The translations under genes and the position numbers were made by a program. Shown here one piece after another: positions 1 through 10,600 of a DNA stretch of 64,000 nucleotides. The notes beneath the pieces are model-generated. The model was not told the DNA's origin and made no database searches. It saw nothing but the letters and a program-made list of their open reading frames with translations. Positions within the stretch are counted from its first letter, which is position 1, and each line of letters starts with the position of its first letter. The stretch covers positions 18,891,411-18,955,410 of the forward strand of contig NC_067203.1 of the NCBI RefSeq assembly GCF_026262505.1, given 5' to 3'. This DNA is from Trichomonas vaginalis G3 (taxonomy: Eukaryota; Parabasalia; Trichomonadida; Trichomonadidae).

Positions 1-364
1 TGATTCAAATTCCTATGAAAATGTTTTTTCACCTTCTCTTTTAATAAACTGTGCACTCAAAATGCAATTAAAACCGAAATATATTGTTTGCATCCCCAAT
101 AATCTGATGATTTTTAACATTCCTAAAAAAAAAAAAACTCTTATCAGAATTTTGAATTACTTACGAAGATTGATTACAATGCATCATATTTATTTTCATT
201 TCAAACCGTTTCAATCCAATCAATTGATTTTTTTCCCCAAGTTATTTTTGATAATAAAAAGATTTCCGAACTTTATTGATCGGATAAGTTTTTATAATCT
301 TTTCAATTTTTGAATACATCAAAATGTATTCTTGGCAGGATGTCAGATCATTTTTTAGCTGCTA
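1..364. other. Gene-free AT-rich stretch
   Basis: I see no credible gene here. An 83-codon reading frame at 62-313 is Phe/Ile/Lys-rich, shows no recognisable motif and looks like chance. The last 20 bases carry the initiator of the lysozyme gene. Confidence 0.5.
348..354 (+). promoter_or_regulatory. Initiator (Inr) of the GH25 gene
   Basis: TCATTTT fits the trichomonad Inr consensus TCA+1YW. Its A lies 15 nt before the ATG, the usual short 5' leader in these organisms. Confidence 0.6.
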
Positions 365-973
365 ATGGTTGCAACGCCATTCAAGGTTATAGACATTAGT
401 GTCTGGCAAGGAGACATCGATTTCAATGCTGCCCGCGATCAATCCGGCATCCAGGGTGTCATGATTCGCTGTGGTTATGGTTCTGCTGATCCTTCTCAAG
501 TTGATAAGCAATTTGTGAACCATATCAGAGCCGCTATTGCATGCAACATGCTCATTGGTATCTACCACTATGGTTACGCCGAGAATGTTCAAGAGGCTGA
601 AAACGAAGCTGATTTTGCACTTTCTATCATTGAACCATACAAACAATACATCACATTACCTGTTGCTTATGATATTGAGGATCCAACAATGAATGTAGGA
701 CGAGATCTAGTTGGGCAAATGGCTGTGGCGTTCGCAAATCGTATAAGGGCAGCTGGATACAGAGCTATGACATATTGCAATTTGAATTGGGCTACTAATT
801 ATATAAATATGGATTGGATTAACAATGCTGGTATTGATGTTTGGATGGCGCAATATAACTCACAATGCACATATTGGGGACCCTACACAATGTGGCAGTT
901 CACTGATGCTCAGCCAATCGGCGGTTACTACGCTGGTGTCGATTGTTCTTGGTGCTATGTTGCATATGCTTAA
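365..973 (+). CDS. GH25-family lysozyme (N-acetylmuramidase)
   Basis: The product (202 aa) is a bare glycoside hydrolase family 25 domain, predicted to cut the beta-1,4 bond between MurNAc and GlcNAc in bacterial peptidoglycan. Family landmarks appear in order: the first strand VIDISVWQGDID (residues about 8-19), VMIRCGYG (about 32-39), the catalytic DxE strand PVAYDIEDP (about 100-108), and the late WMAQY and MWQF strands before a terminal GVDCSW. The length matches a single GH25 domain. I see no signal peptide, so export would need another route or the enzyme acts in phagosomes. The family is bacterial/phage in origin, so lateral transfer is the likely source. The stop is inside TAAA (971-974), a trichomonad 3'-end pattern. 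The ATG at 365 is supported by the Inr just upstream. Confidence 0.9.
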   Translation: MVATPFKVIDISVWQGDIDFNAARDQSGIQGVMIRCGYGSADPSQVDKQFVNHIRAAIACNMLIGIYHYGYAENVQEAENEADFALSIIEPYKQYITLPVAYDIEDPTMNVGRDLVGQMAVAFANRIRAAGYRAMTYCNLNWATNYINMDWINNAGIDVWMAQYNSQCTYWGPYTMWQFTDAQPIGGYYAGVDCSWCYVAYA

Positions 974-1535
974 ATTTCATTAAGAAACTTAAATGATTAT
1001 AAGTTTTTTTACACTCTTAGATTATTTTTACTGGGAATGCCTTATCCATTGATTTACTATAGATAATAGTTCAATTTATTTAATAATCATATTTTCCAGC
1101 AATTCATCCATATTGCAGAAATCCAATGGGTCTCTAATATACATAAACATAATATTATTCTAATACTTATGAGAATAATTAACTGAAACAGAAACATTTC
1201 ATATCACATTAATGATATATAGACAAAATAGTTAGAATTATATAGATATAACATTAGTATAATGTTCTGCTAACTCATAATGATTGAAAACAGAGAAAAT
1301 AATTGGGTCTATTACATTTTGTTTCAAATACTGTCATTCAACTAAAATTGTAATAAGTGATACGAGAACTTTCAATTCAGATCATTTCATAAAAAAATGA
1401 TTAGATTTACGAAATTTCAATTTTGTTTTTAGGTATTATTTCAAAATTTCTATTGTGATTTGAATGTACTAAGTATGTACATTATACAAATATCAAATTT
1501 AACATTAAAAAAAAAAAACGCGCCAAAAAGTGTCA
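974..1535. other. Intergenic, nothing recognised
   Basis: About 560 bp of AT-rich sequence with a poly(A) run just before the next gene. I saw no repeat, RNA gene or ORF. No convincing Inr is visible before the ATG at 1536. Confidence 0.5.
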
Positions 1536-4500
1536 ATGTCTAAGTCTTTAGGTATCCAATCTATTATTAAAGATAGTGGATATCGAATTATATCGAATTT
1601 AATATCTGGGTTAAGCACAAAAGCTGATCCAGATGTCATATCCAATAGAATTATACTAACAATTGAAAATAGTGACCCATATCTCTTTGTATCCACAATG
1701 AGATCTATTATTGACACTATCTCAAAACAAAACACGTCAGATATTCACAAAAATCAACTTATTCACTGCTCAAACAAATTAATCGAAAATTTCGTTAATT
1801 CCTCTCAGTTCCATTCATTTATTGGCATGATATTCAATAACACCAAGACAATTCCTCCCATAATCTCTCAGCTTGATATTAAAAATGCTTTAGCAATTCT
1901 CGTTTTTTCAGAAAATACGGCATTTTTTGAAGAAGCAAAAGCCTATATCTCATCTACAATCATTCCAAAACTAACACCTAGTGATTACGAAAATCTTCCT
2001 GAGGTGATTTTATACGAGTTATCGAATTTATTTTTACCGGAGTTTTCGATGCCAGAGCAAATCTCACAAACAATGCCCACATCATTATCCATATTTACTG
2101 ACTCATTTTATCCAGAAAATAAGCTATCTTTATCGCTATCAAACCCTTCATTATACGATGCCGTGATCGAGTGTGAGCCGCGAAGTTTAATTTCACCGGC
2201 AAATCTCGAGAGATTATTGAGCTTTTTCCAAGACTTCAATGCATCCCACGCAGCTTCTTACTTAACAGCGATTTCTTCTTCATCTTGCTCATTTCGTCAA
2301 TATTTCGAGACTTTAGAGGACATGCAGAAAGGAAGTGTTGTTAAGATTATAATGAAAGCATTTACAGACCGCGGCGTCGATCCTTCAACAATTGTAAACT
2401 ATTTGGATCAGCCGAATCTAAAGTCTCTTGATAAAGATGGATGCTCTATGCTGATATCTTTCCTTTCATTGATATCAGCAAACCAGAAAATCGATGCTTA
2501 TCCGTTCGTGATTCCATGGAATAATACAAGATCACAATTAGACTTCCTCATGTATATAGCAACATCACAAACAAACATAACATTCGGAAGCAAGTGCAGA
2601 ATGATTCCTCAAGAAATATTAAGCCATATAAATTACGATATTTCTACAATTTCAAACGGTTGTTGGATCTGCATTGATTTTGTTGAGAGATTCGTAGAGC
2701 TTGCAAGGATATACCCCAAGGATGTCGTACCATTTTTCCAATCCTGCATTCATAAATTCAGTCATGTGATTTTATTTGCAATTTCTCAAGTGAAAGAACA
2801 GCAATCTAAGGAATATATTGATTTTGTGAACTATATATTCAACATTGTACTGTATTCGCAGCTAGGAAGTCGTGATTATTTCGAAGAATTATGGAAACAC
2901 TCATCAAATTTCTGCATGAGAGCTATTTTCTTATTCTCAAAGAGTTCTCTGCAGAAGCTAACCAAGATTGCTGAAATATTCTCTTCACATCTTAAGGAAT
3001 TGTTGGATTCTGATAATCTTGAATTTTCTCTTGACCTCGCCTTCAATGTTACGATCAAGGATTCAATAAATATGGAAGAATTCATCGATTCTATCGTATC
3101 CAAGAACGGCCAGGATATTCTAATTTCATTCCTTCAGCTTGTAAAAACAAGAGCTTTGGAAAGTCATCCTACATCAATGCAAGTCTTCATTTCTACACTA
3201 AACGCAATATTTAAATGGCTTTCCAACCATTTTAAGACACTAAATCTCGAGACACAACTAATTGCAAATTCATTGTACTCAATTTGTGAAAATATCGGTA
3301 ACGGACTACAGCAATTCAACTTTGTGGACTCATTGCCACCTGTAAATCCATCCGATATCAAGCTTGCTTCGTCAGAATATTTCAAACAATACTTTGATGG
3401 CAAAACAACACTCAACAAGTTCCTTTTGATATTACATCACCTCAAAGCAGTCAATAACCAACTTTTTGAGGACATGATCCATTATCCAATCCTTGAATTA
3501 AATTATATCTCAAATAATGACATAAAATTTGCCACAAAGATGGGCCAACTTGTCGGAAACATGATCTTAGAGAACTTATATGGCGAATCAGACCTCTCAG
3601 CCATCTTCGCGACCTTCCACAAAACGTATTCAGAAGATTCCGACCAACCACTTATAATTTTCACTTCATCTGCCCTATCCATCTGTTATTCCAAGCTTAC
3701 ACGTATTCCTATTTACGTGTTTAACCTTCTTAAACAGCCAAGTTTCAAGCAAAGAGAGCCAATTTTGTATCAAAACATAAAGAAGATTTCTATGTCACTT
3801 TCCGCACCGATACAACTTTCCCAAACCACGAAATTGAACATCCATCCTAAGATTCGTAGGTTTGAGAAGCTCCAGCAGCCTCCACCACGTCTTCGGAGGA
3901 ATTTGCAGAACCTAAATAACGACAGTCAAATGCTTCATCCTACAATCCAAGCATTTACAGGTTATTTAGATTGGTTAGCACTTCATTTAGTAGAAGACAT
4001 TGAAGATCATCCATGTTTGTTACAGACATTCCTTCCATCAATAATAGAAGACAGAGAATTCACCGAAATAATGATACAAGCAGCTTCATATGAAGTCTAC
4101 AATTTAGTAGAAAAATCAGATGAAATTGCAACATACGAAGGTGGATTTAAACGCAGGAGATTATCAATTTTAGGAAGATTAATTGGTAATTTAACATTCG
4201 CATTGAACAGACCAATACTTTCCAAATACATTGATATCAAGAGATTGTTATTATATTCTTTAGCACATGGAAAATTATTTGGTGTTTTACCATTTGTTGC
4301 TGCAGTTTTAAGATGTGCAACATCATTCTTTGAACCACCAAATCCATACATGAGTGCTATTTTGCAAGTATTGGCTTCTATCAACTCAATTGATTTGTTA
4401 AAATTGAGTATAAAGAATCAAATTACTTTGATTATGAATCATTTCAAAGTAACAAGTTCCCAATTCATGATTATTCCTTTGATACCAAATATCAATGAGG

Positions 4501-7148
4501 ATAATTTCGATTTCATCACGAAACCTTTCTCTTTGTTGTATTTCTCCAACCAAGCCGATATCGACAAAATTATTTCATTTGAAGATTCCGCTTTTTACAC
4601 TTTGACGAGTCAGCATTTCATTATTCCAGAATACGAAGGAGAAAACGCAGAAGAGAAACAGAGTAAGTTCAGAAACGCTTTAACTAATGCGACATTGAGT
4701 TTCTTGAAGACAGAAGGAAAGAATTTGTCTCAAGTCGCAAGTTCTACAGCTTCTGAATTAATTCTAAAAGATTTTGTACTTTGCAACAACATGAATTTGA
4801 TTTACCAAACAGCGGAGACATTAACGAAACAATTAAGTGCAAGCCTTGTTATGTTTACTGTTTTCCAGAAACAGCAGATCTATTTGCACCATAATGTTAT
4901 GCACGACATCGACCAGAAAGACAGCGAATGGGCATTGCAAGGTGTACAAGCAAATCATAATTTCATTGGCCAATTATTAAAAGACGTTGTTTATTTGAAA
5001 GCCTGGAAAATTGTTCAGCAAAAGATAGAGAATTTCGAACAGCAGAAGAAAGAAAACAGTCATAACCAGAGACATCAAGATCTTATACCATTAAGTATCC
5101 AACATTTAGTTCCTCCTTCAATTCTTCCAACAGAACAAGGTTTGTTGCCACAACATAATTTCATTTACCAGGATTTGGCAGAACTCGCTTTGAATCCATC
5201 CCAAATCCAGATCATCGACAAAACTGCGGATAGCAAGAGTAAGTCATATGAAGCGTACGAAAGTTACTTCCAATGGGTAGCAAAGAGGATTTCCAGTGAA
5301 ACTAATGCAACAGATTTGAATGACCAAATAAATTCTTTGTTACAATTAGTTTCAGAAAAAATTCCTGACGTTGGACCAAATTTCGAGAGTTTCACATCAT
5401 TAATAAGAACAATGATGAAATACATGTACAAGAATAACCATAGAATTAATGATACTGTTTTCTCTCGAATCCTTGAACAAATTGTCGGCAAAGCTCCTCC
5501 TGAATACGTCACAAGAATGCAGCCATTGATTGTTTCTTGGTTAAGAAACTTCATTCCAAGTATACAACTGCTTTGTGAGTTCTTGAGGACAGGGTTGCTC
5601 ACAACGAAACAACTCGACAAGTTCTTCTTCGATTCGTTAAATAGACAACCATTTAATGGTCGTTTGTATATGTTTGCTGTCAGATTTTTACATCAAACAT
5701 TGATCGAAAAACCAACACTTAAACCGAGTGATATGATTGACTCTTTGTCATTTGTTGTAACCACACCAAACATTTTGATTGAGTCCATCACAACACAGAC
5801 ACAACAGTTGCCAATTGATGAACTCCAGAAAGTTTTGGATACAATGGATGTTCCTTTGAATGTTTTGAGTACAAACTCGAAATTACAGAGTGTATCAATA
5901 TTCGATCCATTGGAAGAACTCCAGGACTTAGAGAAGATACAGTTATTACTAATGGAATGGAAAGAAATCGCTGATGATGACAGTGTAGACAAAATAATGG
6001 AATGTTTGGAATACGGAAAGAATTTCTTTGTTTATCTTTTCTTTTCTGAATCAGAAGAAACAATTTCCAAATTCATTTCATTAGTTCACAAGGCAAAATT
6101 ATTAGATGCATCGTTCTCTCATATCCTGGAATCCTTGGAACTTGTAATACAAGGAAATTCTCACGTAATATCTTTCGATTTTAGAAAATATTACGATATT
6201 TTAATAAGACTCATAACTTTTTATGCAAACAACACAAAACTTCTAATTATTGCCAGTTTGCTGCATAACTTAAGGCCATTGAACGCACCAACATTCACAC
6301 CAGACTGGGCACAATTAATTACTCACAACCATTTCGTTTCTTATTTGATACAAAATTATCCAGAAGTTATGAAATTATTGTTAGAAGATTATACATTTGC
6401 TGTCACTTATTTGCAAGGAGCACATGCAAAAGATGCATTCGAAGTGTACTATAAGTCATTACTTCGCTTCATCTTGATATTATTTCATGATTTCCCTGAT
6501 TTCATGTATGATATTTCCCTTGAAGTTTGCTCGATGTTTGGTTCACATTTTACACAACTAAGAAACATTTTCTTAAGTGTTTCTCCTAAAGGAAAATTAC
6601 CTCCAATCACTGAACAGTTTACTGATGATAGCTTTACTAAATTGAAACAAGTAACACCTAAACTAATCAGTGAATTATCATTTGATGAAATACAAAATGA
6701 AGAAACAATGAAGAAATTTGTTTCTCAAGTTGAAAAAAGGAGTGGAACAACAGCTTTGCATTCTTTCATTGTCTATTTGATTAACAAGACTGAATGCAAG
6801 GATATCAACAAGATGTTAGACTTATTAGTTGATAACAGTACTCCTGAAACAATGATAAATGTTTTACATGTTTTATTCGACCAATTAAGAAATCCAGGAA
6901 GAATAACAAATGTTTTCATGAAATACATAATTAATTTGATGAAGAAGCCGAAGATTGATGAATTGATTGTCACATTGGCAATCGAAAGATTCTCTACACC
7001 ATCTCCACAGCCATGGGGATTGCGTTGCTTCATCAACCACATCATCACTGACAAAGAAATTAATCTATCAAACAAAAAATTCGTTAGTGATTCAACGGAA
7101 GTGCAACAGTTTATTGAAGTTATCAAGAAATCTGTTGCACAACAATGA
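1536..7148 (+). CDS. NOT1: CCR4-NOT complex scaffold subunit NOT1 (CNOT1)
   Basis: This is a 1,870-residue, all-helical scaffold of the CCR4-NOT deadenylase complex, which shortens mRNA poly(A) tails in the cytoplasm and represses translation. The diagnostic part is the MIF4G-type domain (residues about 805-970) that docks the CAF1 nuclease: it shows the family's LGRLIGNLTFALNRPIL, the IDIKRLLL helix and the late EPPNPYM segment. A DUF3819-like, CAF40/CNOT9-binding helical bundle follows (about 1005-1120, TASELILKDF). The C-terminal 500 residues resemble the NOT1 superfamily homology domain that binds NOT2/NOT3. The N-terminal 800 residues are HEAT-like and diverged. The size fits NOT1 (about 2,000 aa). 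The first ATG is at 1536; the two in-frame codons before it begin with GTG and are not used. The gene ends with TGA, showing that UGA is a normal stop here. Confidence 0.88.
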   Translation: MSKSLGIQSIIKDSGYRIISNLISGLSTKADPDVISNRIILTIENSDPYLFVSTMRSIIDTISKQNTSDIHKNQLIHCSNKLIENFVNSSQFHSFIGMIFNNTKTIPPIISQLDIKNALAILVFSENTAFFEEAKAYISSTIIPKLTPSDYENLPEVILYELSNLFLPEFSMPEQISQTMPTSLSIFTDSFYPENKLSLSLSNPSLYDAVIECEPRSLISPANLERLLSFFQDFNASHAASYLTAISSSSCSFRQYFETLEDMQKGSVVKIIMKAFTDRGVDPSTIVNYLDQPNLKSLDKDGCSMLISFLSLISANQKIDAYPFVIPWNNTRSQLDFLMYIATSQTNITFGSKCRMIPQEILSHINYDISTISNGCWICIDFVERFVELARIYPKDVVPFFQSCIHKFSHVILFAISQVKEQQSKEYIDFVNYIFNIVLYSQLGSRDYFEELWKHSSNFCMRAIFLFSKSSLQKLTKIAEIFSSHLKELLDSDNLEFSLDLAFNVTIKDSINMEEFIDSIVSKNGQDILISFLQLVKTRALESHPTSMQVFISTLNAIFKWLSNHFKTLNLETQLIANSLYSICENIGNGLQQFNFVDSLPPVNPSDIKLASSEYFKQYFDGKTTLNKFLLILHHLKAVNNQLFEDMIHYPILELNYISNNDIKFATKMGQLVGNMILENLYGESDLSAIFATFHKTYSEDSDQPLIIFTSSALSICYSKLTRIPIYVFNLLKQPSFKQREPILYQNIKKISMSLSAPIQLSQTTKLNIHPKIRRFEKLQQPPPRLRRNLQNLNNDSQMLHPTIQAFTGYLDWLALHLVEDIEDHPCLLQTFLPSIIEDREFTEIMIQAASYEVYNLVEKSDEIATYEGGFKRRRLSILGRLIGNLTFALNRPILSKYIDIKRLLLYSLAHGKLFGVLPFVAAVLRCATSFFEPPNPYMSAILQVLASINSIDLLKLSIKNQITLIMNHFKVTSSQFMIIPLIPNINEDNFDFITKPFSLLYFSNQADIDKIISFEDSAFYTLTSQHFIIPEYEGENAEEKQSKFRNALTNATLSFLKTEGKNLSQVASSTASELILKDFVLCNNMNLIYQTAETLTKQLSASLVMFTVFQKQQIYLHHNVMHDIDQKDSEWALQGVQANHNFIGQLLKDVVYLKAWKIVQQKIENFEQQKKENSHNQRHQDLIPLSIQHLVPPSILPTEQGLLPQHNFIYQDLAELALNPSQIQIIDKTADSKSKSYEAYESYFQWVAKRISSETNATDLNDQINSLLQLVSEKIPDVGPNFESFTSLIRTMMKYMYKNNHRINDTVFSRILEQIVGKAPPEYVTRMQPLIVSWLRNFIPSIQLLCEFLRTGLLTTKQLDKFFFDSLNRQPFNGRLYMFAVRFLHQTLIEKPTLKPSDMIDSLSFVVTTPNILIESITTQTQQLPIDELQKVLDTMDVPLNVLSTNSKLQSVSIFDPLEELQDLEKIQLLLMEWKEIADDDSVDKIMECLEYGKNFFVYLFFSESEETISKFISLVHKAKLLDASFSHILESLELVIQGNSHVISFDFRKYYDILIRLITFYANNTKLLIIASLLHNLRPLNAPTFTPDWAQLITHNHFVSYLIQNYPEVMKLLLEDYTFAVTYLQGAHAKDAFEVYYKSLLRFILILFHDFPDFMYDISLEVCSMFGSHFTQLRNIFLSVSPKGKLPPITEQFTDDSFTKLKQVTPKLISELSFDEIQNEETMKKFVSQVEKRSGTTALHSFIVYLINKTECKDINKMLDLLVDNSTPETMINVLHVLFDQLRNPGRITNVFMKYIINLMKKPKIDELIVTLAIERFSTPSPQPWGLRCFINHIITDKEINLSNKKFVSDSTEVQQFIEVIKKSVAQQ

Positions 7149-7679
7149 AATAATTCTTTTTTCATATAGATTTTTAGTAAATATTATATACATATATTTT
7201 TAGATCTCAACAAAAGATTTTTTTATAATAATTTAATTTACTTTCAATAATATGATACTTTTTCTTATCATATGATAGAAGTTCAGTAATTCTTTTGTAT
7301 AAATGCTTTGAATAATAGTGAATGCAAATCAAATTTATAAAATAAGGGATATTTATTGCTTTTGAAATGCAAAATTTCAAAGGATAATACTATGTTATCA
7401 TAGTGATATGTTGGTTTAGGCATGAGTTAAACTTTGTCAATACTTTGATTTTTTGATCCAATATGAAAGCTGCCCAAACGAAAATTCAAATTATTTTTAT
7501 ATAAGCTTGTTATTGATCCTAGTAGTTCATCTTGAAACATGATAATAAAATTTTTTTGAATAATTTGTGAAAGTTTTTCTCAAAATTAGAGATTTACTAT
7601 ATTCGAAATCATCTTTTATATGCATATTTCGGTTCCTTTATTAGTCGCTGTCTATTTTTTCATTGATAGATTCAAAAAA
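7149..7679. other. Intergenic between NOT1 and the USP-like gene
   Basis: About 530 bp of AT-rich sequence with no repeat or RNA gene recognised. A 20-codon hydrophobic extension (ATG at 7620) is in frame with the next gene but lies upstream of its likely initiator. Confidence 0.45.
7660..7664 (+). promoter_or_regulatory. Initiator of the USP-like gene
   Basis: TCATT fits the Inr consensus; its A is 18 nt before the ATG at 7680. This supports 7680 rather than 7620 as the start. Confidence 0.5.
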
Positions 7680-10600
7680 ATGAGTGAGGAGGATTACGTT
7701 CCTCCCGCCCCTCCTTCAAGTGAAATGGGAGCAGATAGTGAACAGCAACAATCACAACTATTGTGCCCTGTTGATCAAGAAATAATTCAAAAGTTCGTTG
7801 AAATCGGCGAGATACAAAAAGATTCAACAGATAACGACACAAAATTCACAGATATCATCGAAAAATGCAAGCACATCTTATCCCCAGAAATAGAAGATTC
7901 TGATTTACAGCAATCAATCACAAATCTTGCAAATAACGTCATGGATTTTATTTTCTCATCAGAATCGAACGAGAATATCAAAATTCAATTACTTAATTCT
8001 CTAGAAAAACACGACTTCAAAATCATGGTTGATACTGATGAATTAAAAGATACTCAAATCATGAATATCTTGTTTGATAAAAAAGACGACGTCAAACTAT
8101 CGGAAAGTGCAACAAAGCTTTTTACGTCTTTGATATCTACATTTTTTAAGACAGAAAAGCTTAAATTACTCGAAATAGAAGATTTAGCTGAGCCAAAACT
8201 AATCAAAATCATTATCTTTCTCAATTCAATTATTCCTTTACTAAAGCGCGAGCAATTATCCGCTGTCTTGGCTTATTCTATTGATAAACTAACAAAAAGA
8301 TTATCTCATGACATTACAATCGATTTACTAATGCTAATTGCAAAATACTTTTCGGATTACTGCACGTACGTTCATTCGCTATCGAATAACATGATAATTT
8401 CATTGACATCCAATTATTTCAAGGCAGAATCCAAACAAAACAAAGAAAAAATTGTCCAGTACTCCATAAAAATTGCAGATCTTGGCACAGTTGTCAATTC
8501 TGCCGATCCTCTCAAGAGAATTTTATTGGATGCGTTAAGTTGGGTGACAAATGACCTTCTTTCCATACAGATCATTGAATGCCTTACGTCATTGATTGGT
8601 TTGGTTCCATTTGAACAAAGAGATGCCTATGCTTTTCTCTGCCATTCAGGAAATGTCGCTCAATCATGCGCCAACGCAATAATGACCATCTACGGATCAT
8701 ATTTGGAGCCACTGAATACTATTGCTCTACATTGCTTGCCTTACGAAGTCTTTTCTCCTGCTTTATGGGCATTTTTAATTGATCGCTCAGATAATTACGA
8801 AATTTCTCACGCAATGTTCTGCAGACTTGCAGCAGCAAAGCCAAAGAGTAGAACAGAGAAACTAGAATTAAGATCTGGCGATAAATGCATTGGATTATTC
8901 AGAGAAGAATTAAATTCAAGCGAACAAGATGTTCCTATTGAAAATCTTGGCTACTTTTTATTGAGAATAGCCAAAACAGATCTTATCTGCTTATTTATTG
9001 AAAAGATTTTCTCTTCCGGAATATTTAATTCAGAAATCGAGTACATTTTCAAAGAAATACCACAATTAATATCAAAGAACGACTCAGACAAGCCATGTCT
9101 CTGCTTCTTTGATCAATTGGTCGATTCTTTCACCGGAAATCAGAATTATAGTTTTGTTACAAGCATGGCAACGACATTTGTACACTGGATCAGCAATTTC
9201 TCGAATATTCCTGAGAATGTGCTTATCCAGCGCTTCACTCAAATGGAATATTCCAATTGCCACGTTTGTTTACCTCGAATTCTCCAAGTTGTCTCAGAAA
9301 GAGCGACCAACAAGCGTTCCATTAGACTTCTGATACAGAAGATCCTCAAAGACACCGTTCCTCCGCAGTTATCTCGCTGGTTTTCATTGTATATCTTGAA
9401 TACAATTGGAGATGAGAAGAGAGACATCGAAAAAGTGGTCGAAGCAATTTCAACAGCTCTGTCTGACCAAACAAAGACAAATTCCATACTTCCAATGATC
9501 ATTTCCATCGCGCAGTTGGAAGCAGATTTCTTCAGAATTAACGAACAATTCGGTTTCATTCAAAAAGTGGTTTTATTGAAAGATGGCGAAGAAATCGAAG
9601 GCACCATATCATTGCATCCTTTCCATACAACGACTAGGATCTACAATGAAGTCAAATCCATTTTGGACATGGAGCAAAACAACTTCCAACTTTTCTACGA
9701 AAATGATGTTTATTTGACACTGAAAAATTCCCTTTCCACTGTTCCTTTGTCATTTACAAGGCCTCTCAAGCTGAAAGTCGTCAAACAGAACTTGAAACCT
9801 GAAGAACTCAACGAGATCCAGAATTCTTCCACTTTGAATATTATTTTAAACAACGATGTAAGTAATCAGTTGTTTTCGATGTTGGGACACTTGAATAATT
9901 TCACTCAACAGATCTTTCTGGTTCTTGAGTTGTTGGGGAGAACAAATTATTCAGTCCAATCCAATGTTCCAAGCGATCTCCAGAACATTTTCATGAAAAG
10001 ATTTTCCTTTTCAATGGAAATGTCAGAAAATGTCAAAATTTTCCCATTTGTTCTGAAAAATTTGGCAGAAAACAAACAGACATTGCAGCAGAATACAATA
10101 GAAACAATCCTCGAATACTTAAATTCGACAAACAACATTGACAAAGTTTCTTTGGCAATTGCAACTCATTCTTTGTCACTTTTGGGTTCACCTAACGGAT
10201 TAATTTTTTCACATCACATTTTACATGATTGCTTGATCTGTTCCAACAAAGAATTAGTGAGACAATGCGTTTCTTCGATGATGTCTTACGAAACTCCCAA
10301 AGAAGATTTGATTTCTTTGTTAGTTTATGCTTGTCAAACTGAAAACCGCTCGAAATCAAAAGAATTCTTCAGTATTGAGAAAGTTCGGAAAGACATTGAT
10401 TCGTATGTCTTTGATTCCTTCTTCAGAGACTTAGTACAGTTCGAAACAAGCTATACAAGTGATGTTGACCAAACTTTGATAAATTTGTTGGAATTAATAA
10501 CAAAAAGTGACGAAAACATGGAAAAAGTCTATAAAATGTTGTTTAATTCTCCAACATACATCAATAAGAATCTTCCTTTCATACAGACACAGGAAACAAG

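Noticed and set aside
62-313. 83-codon frame before the lysozyme
   Set aside because: Compositionally random (Phe/Ile/Lys), no Inr, no recognisable motif.
362-646. Antisense frame covering the lysozyme gene
   Set aside because: A shadow of a clearly conserved coding sequence on the other strand; same for the many antisense frames within NOT1, the USP-like gene, exportin and MCM2.
7620-7679. Upstream ATG giving the USP-like protein a hydrophobic N-terminal extension
   Set aside because: The initiator motif lies downstream of it at 7660-7664, and such proteins are cytosolic; ATG 7680 is preferred.
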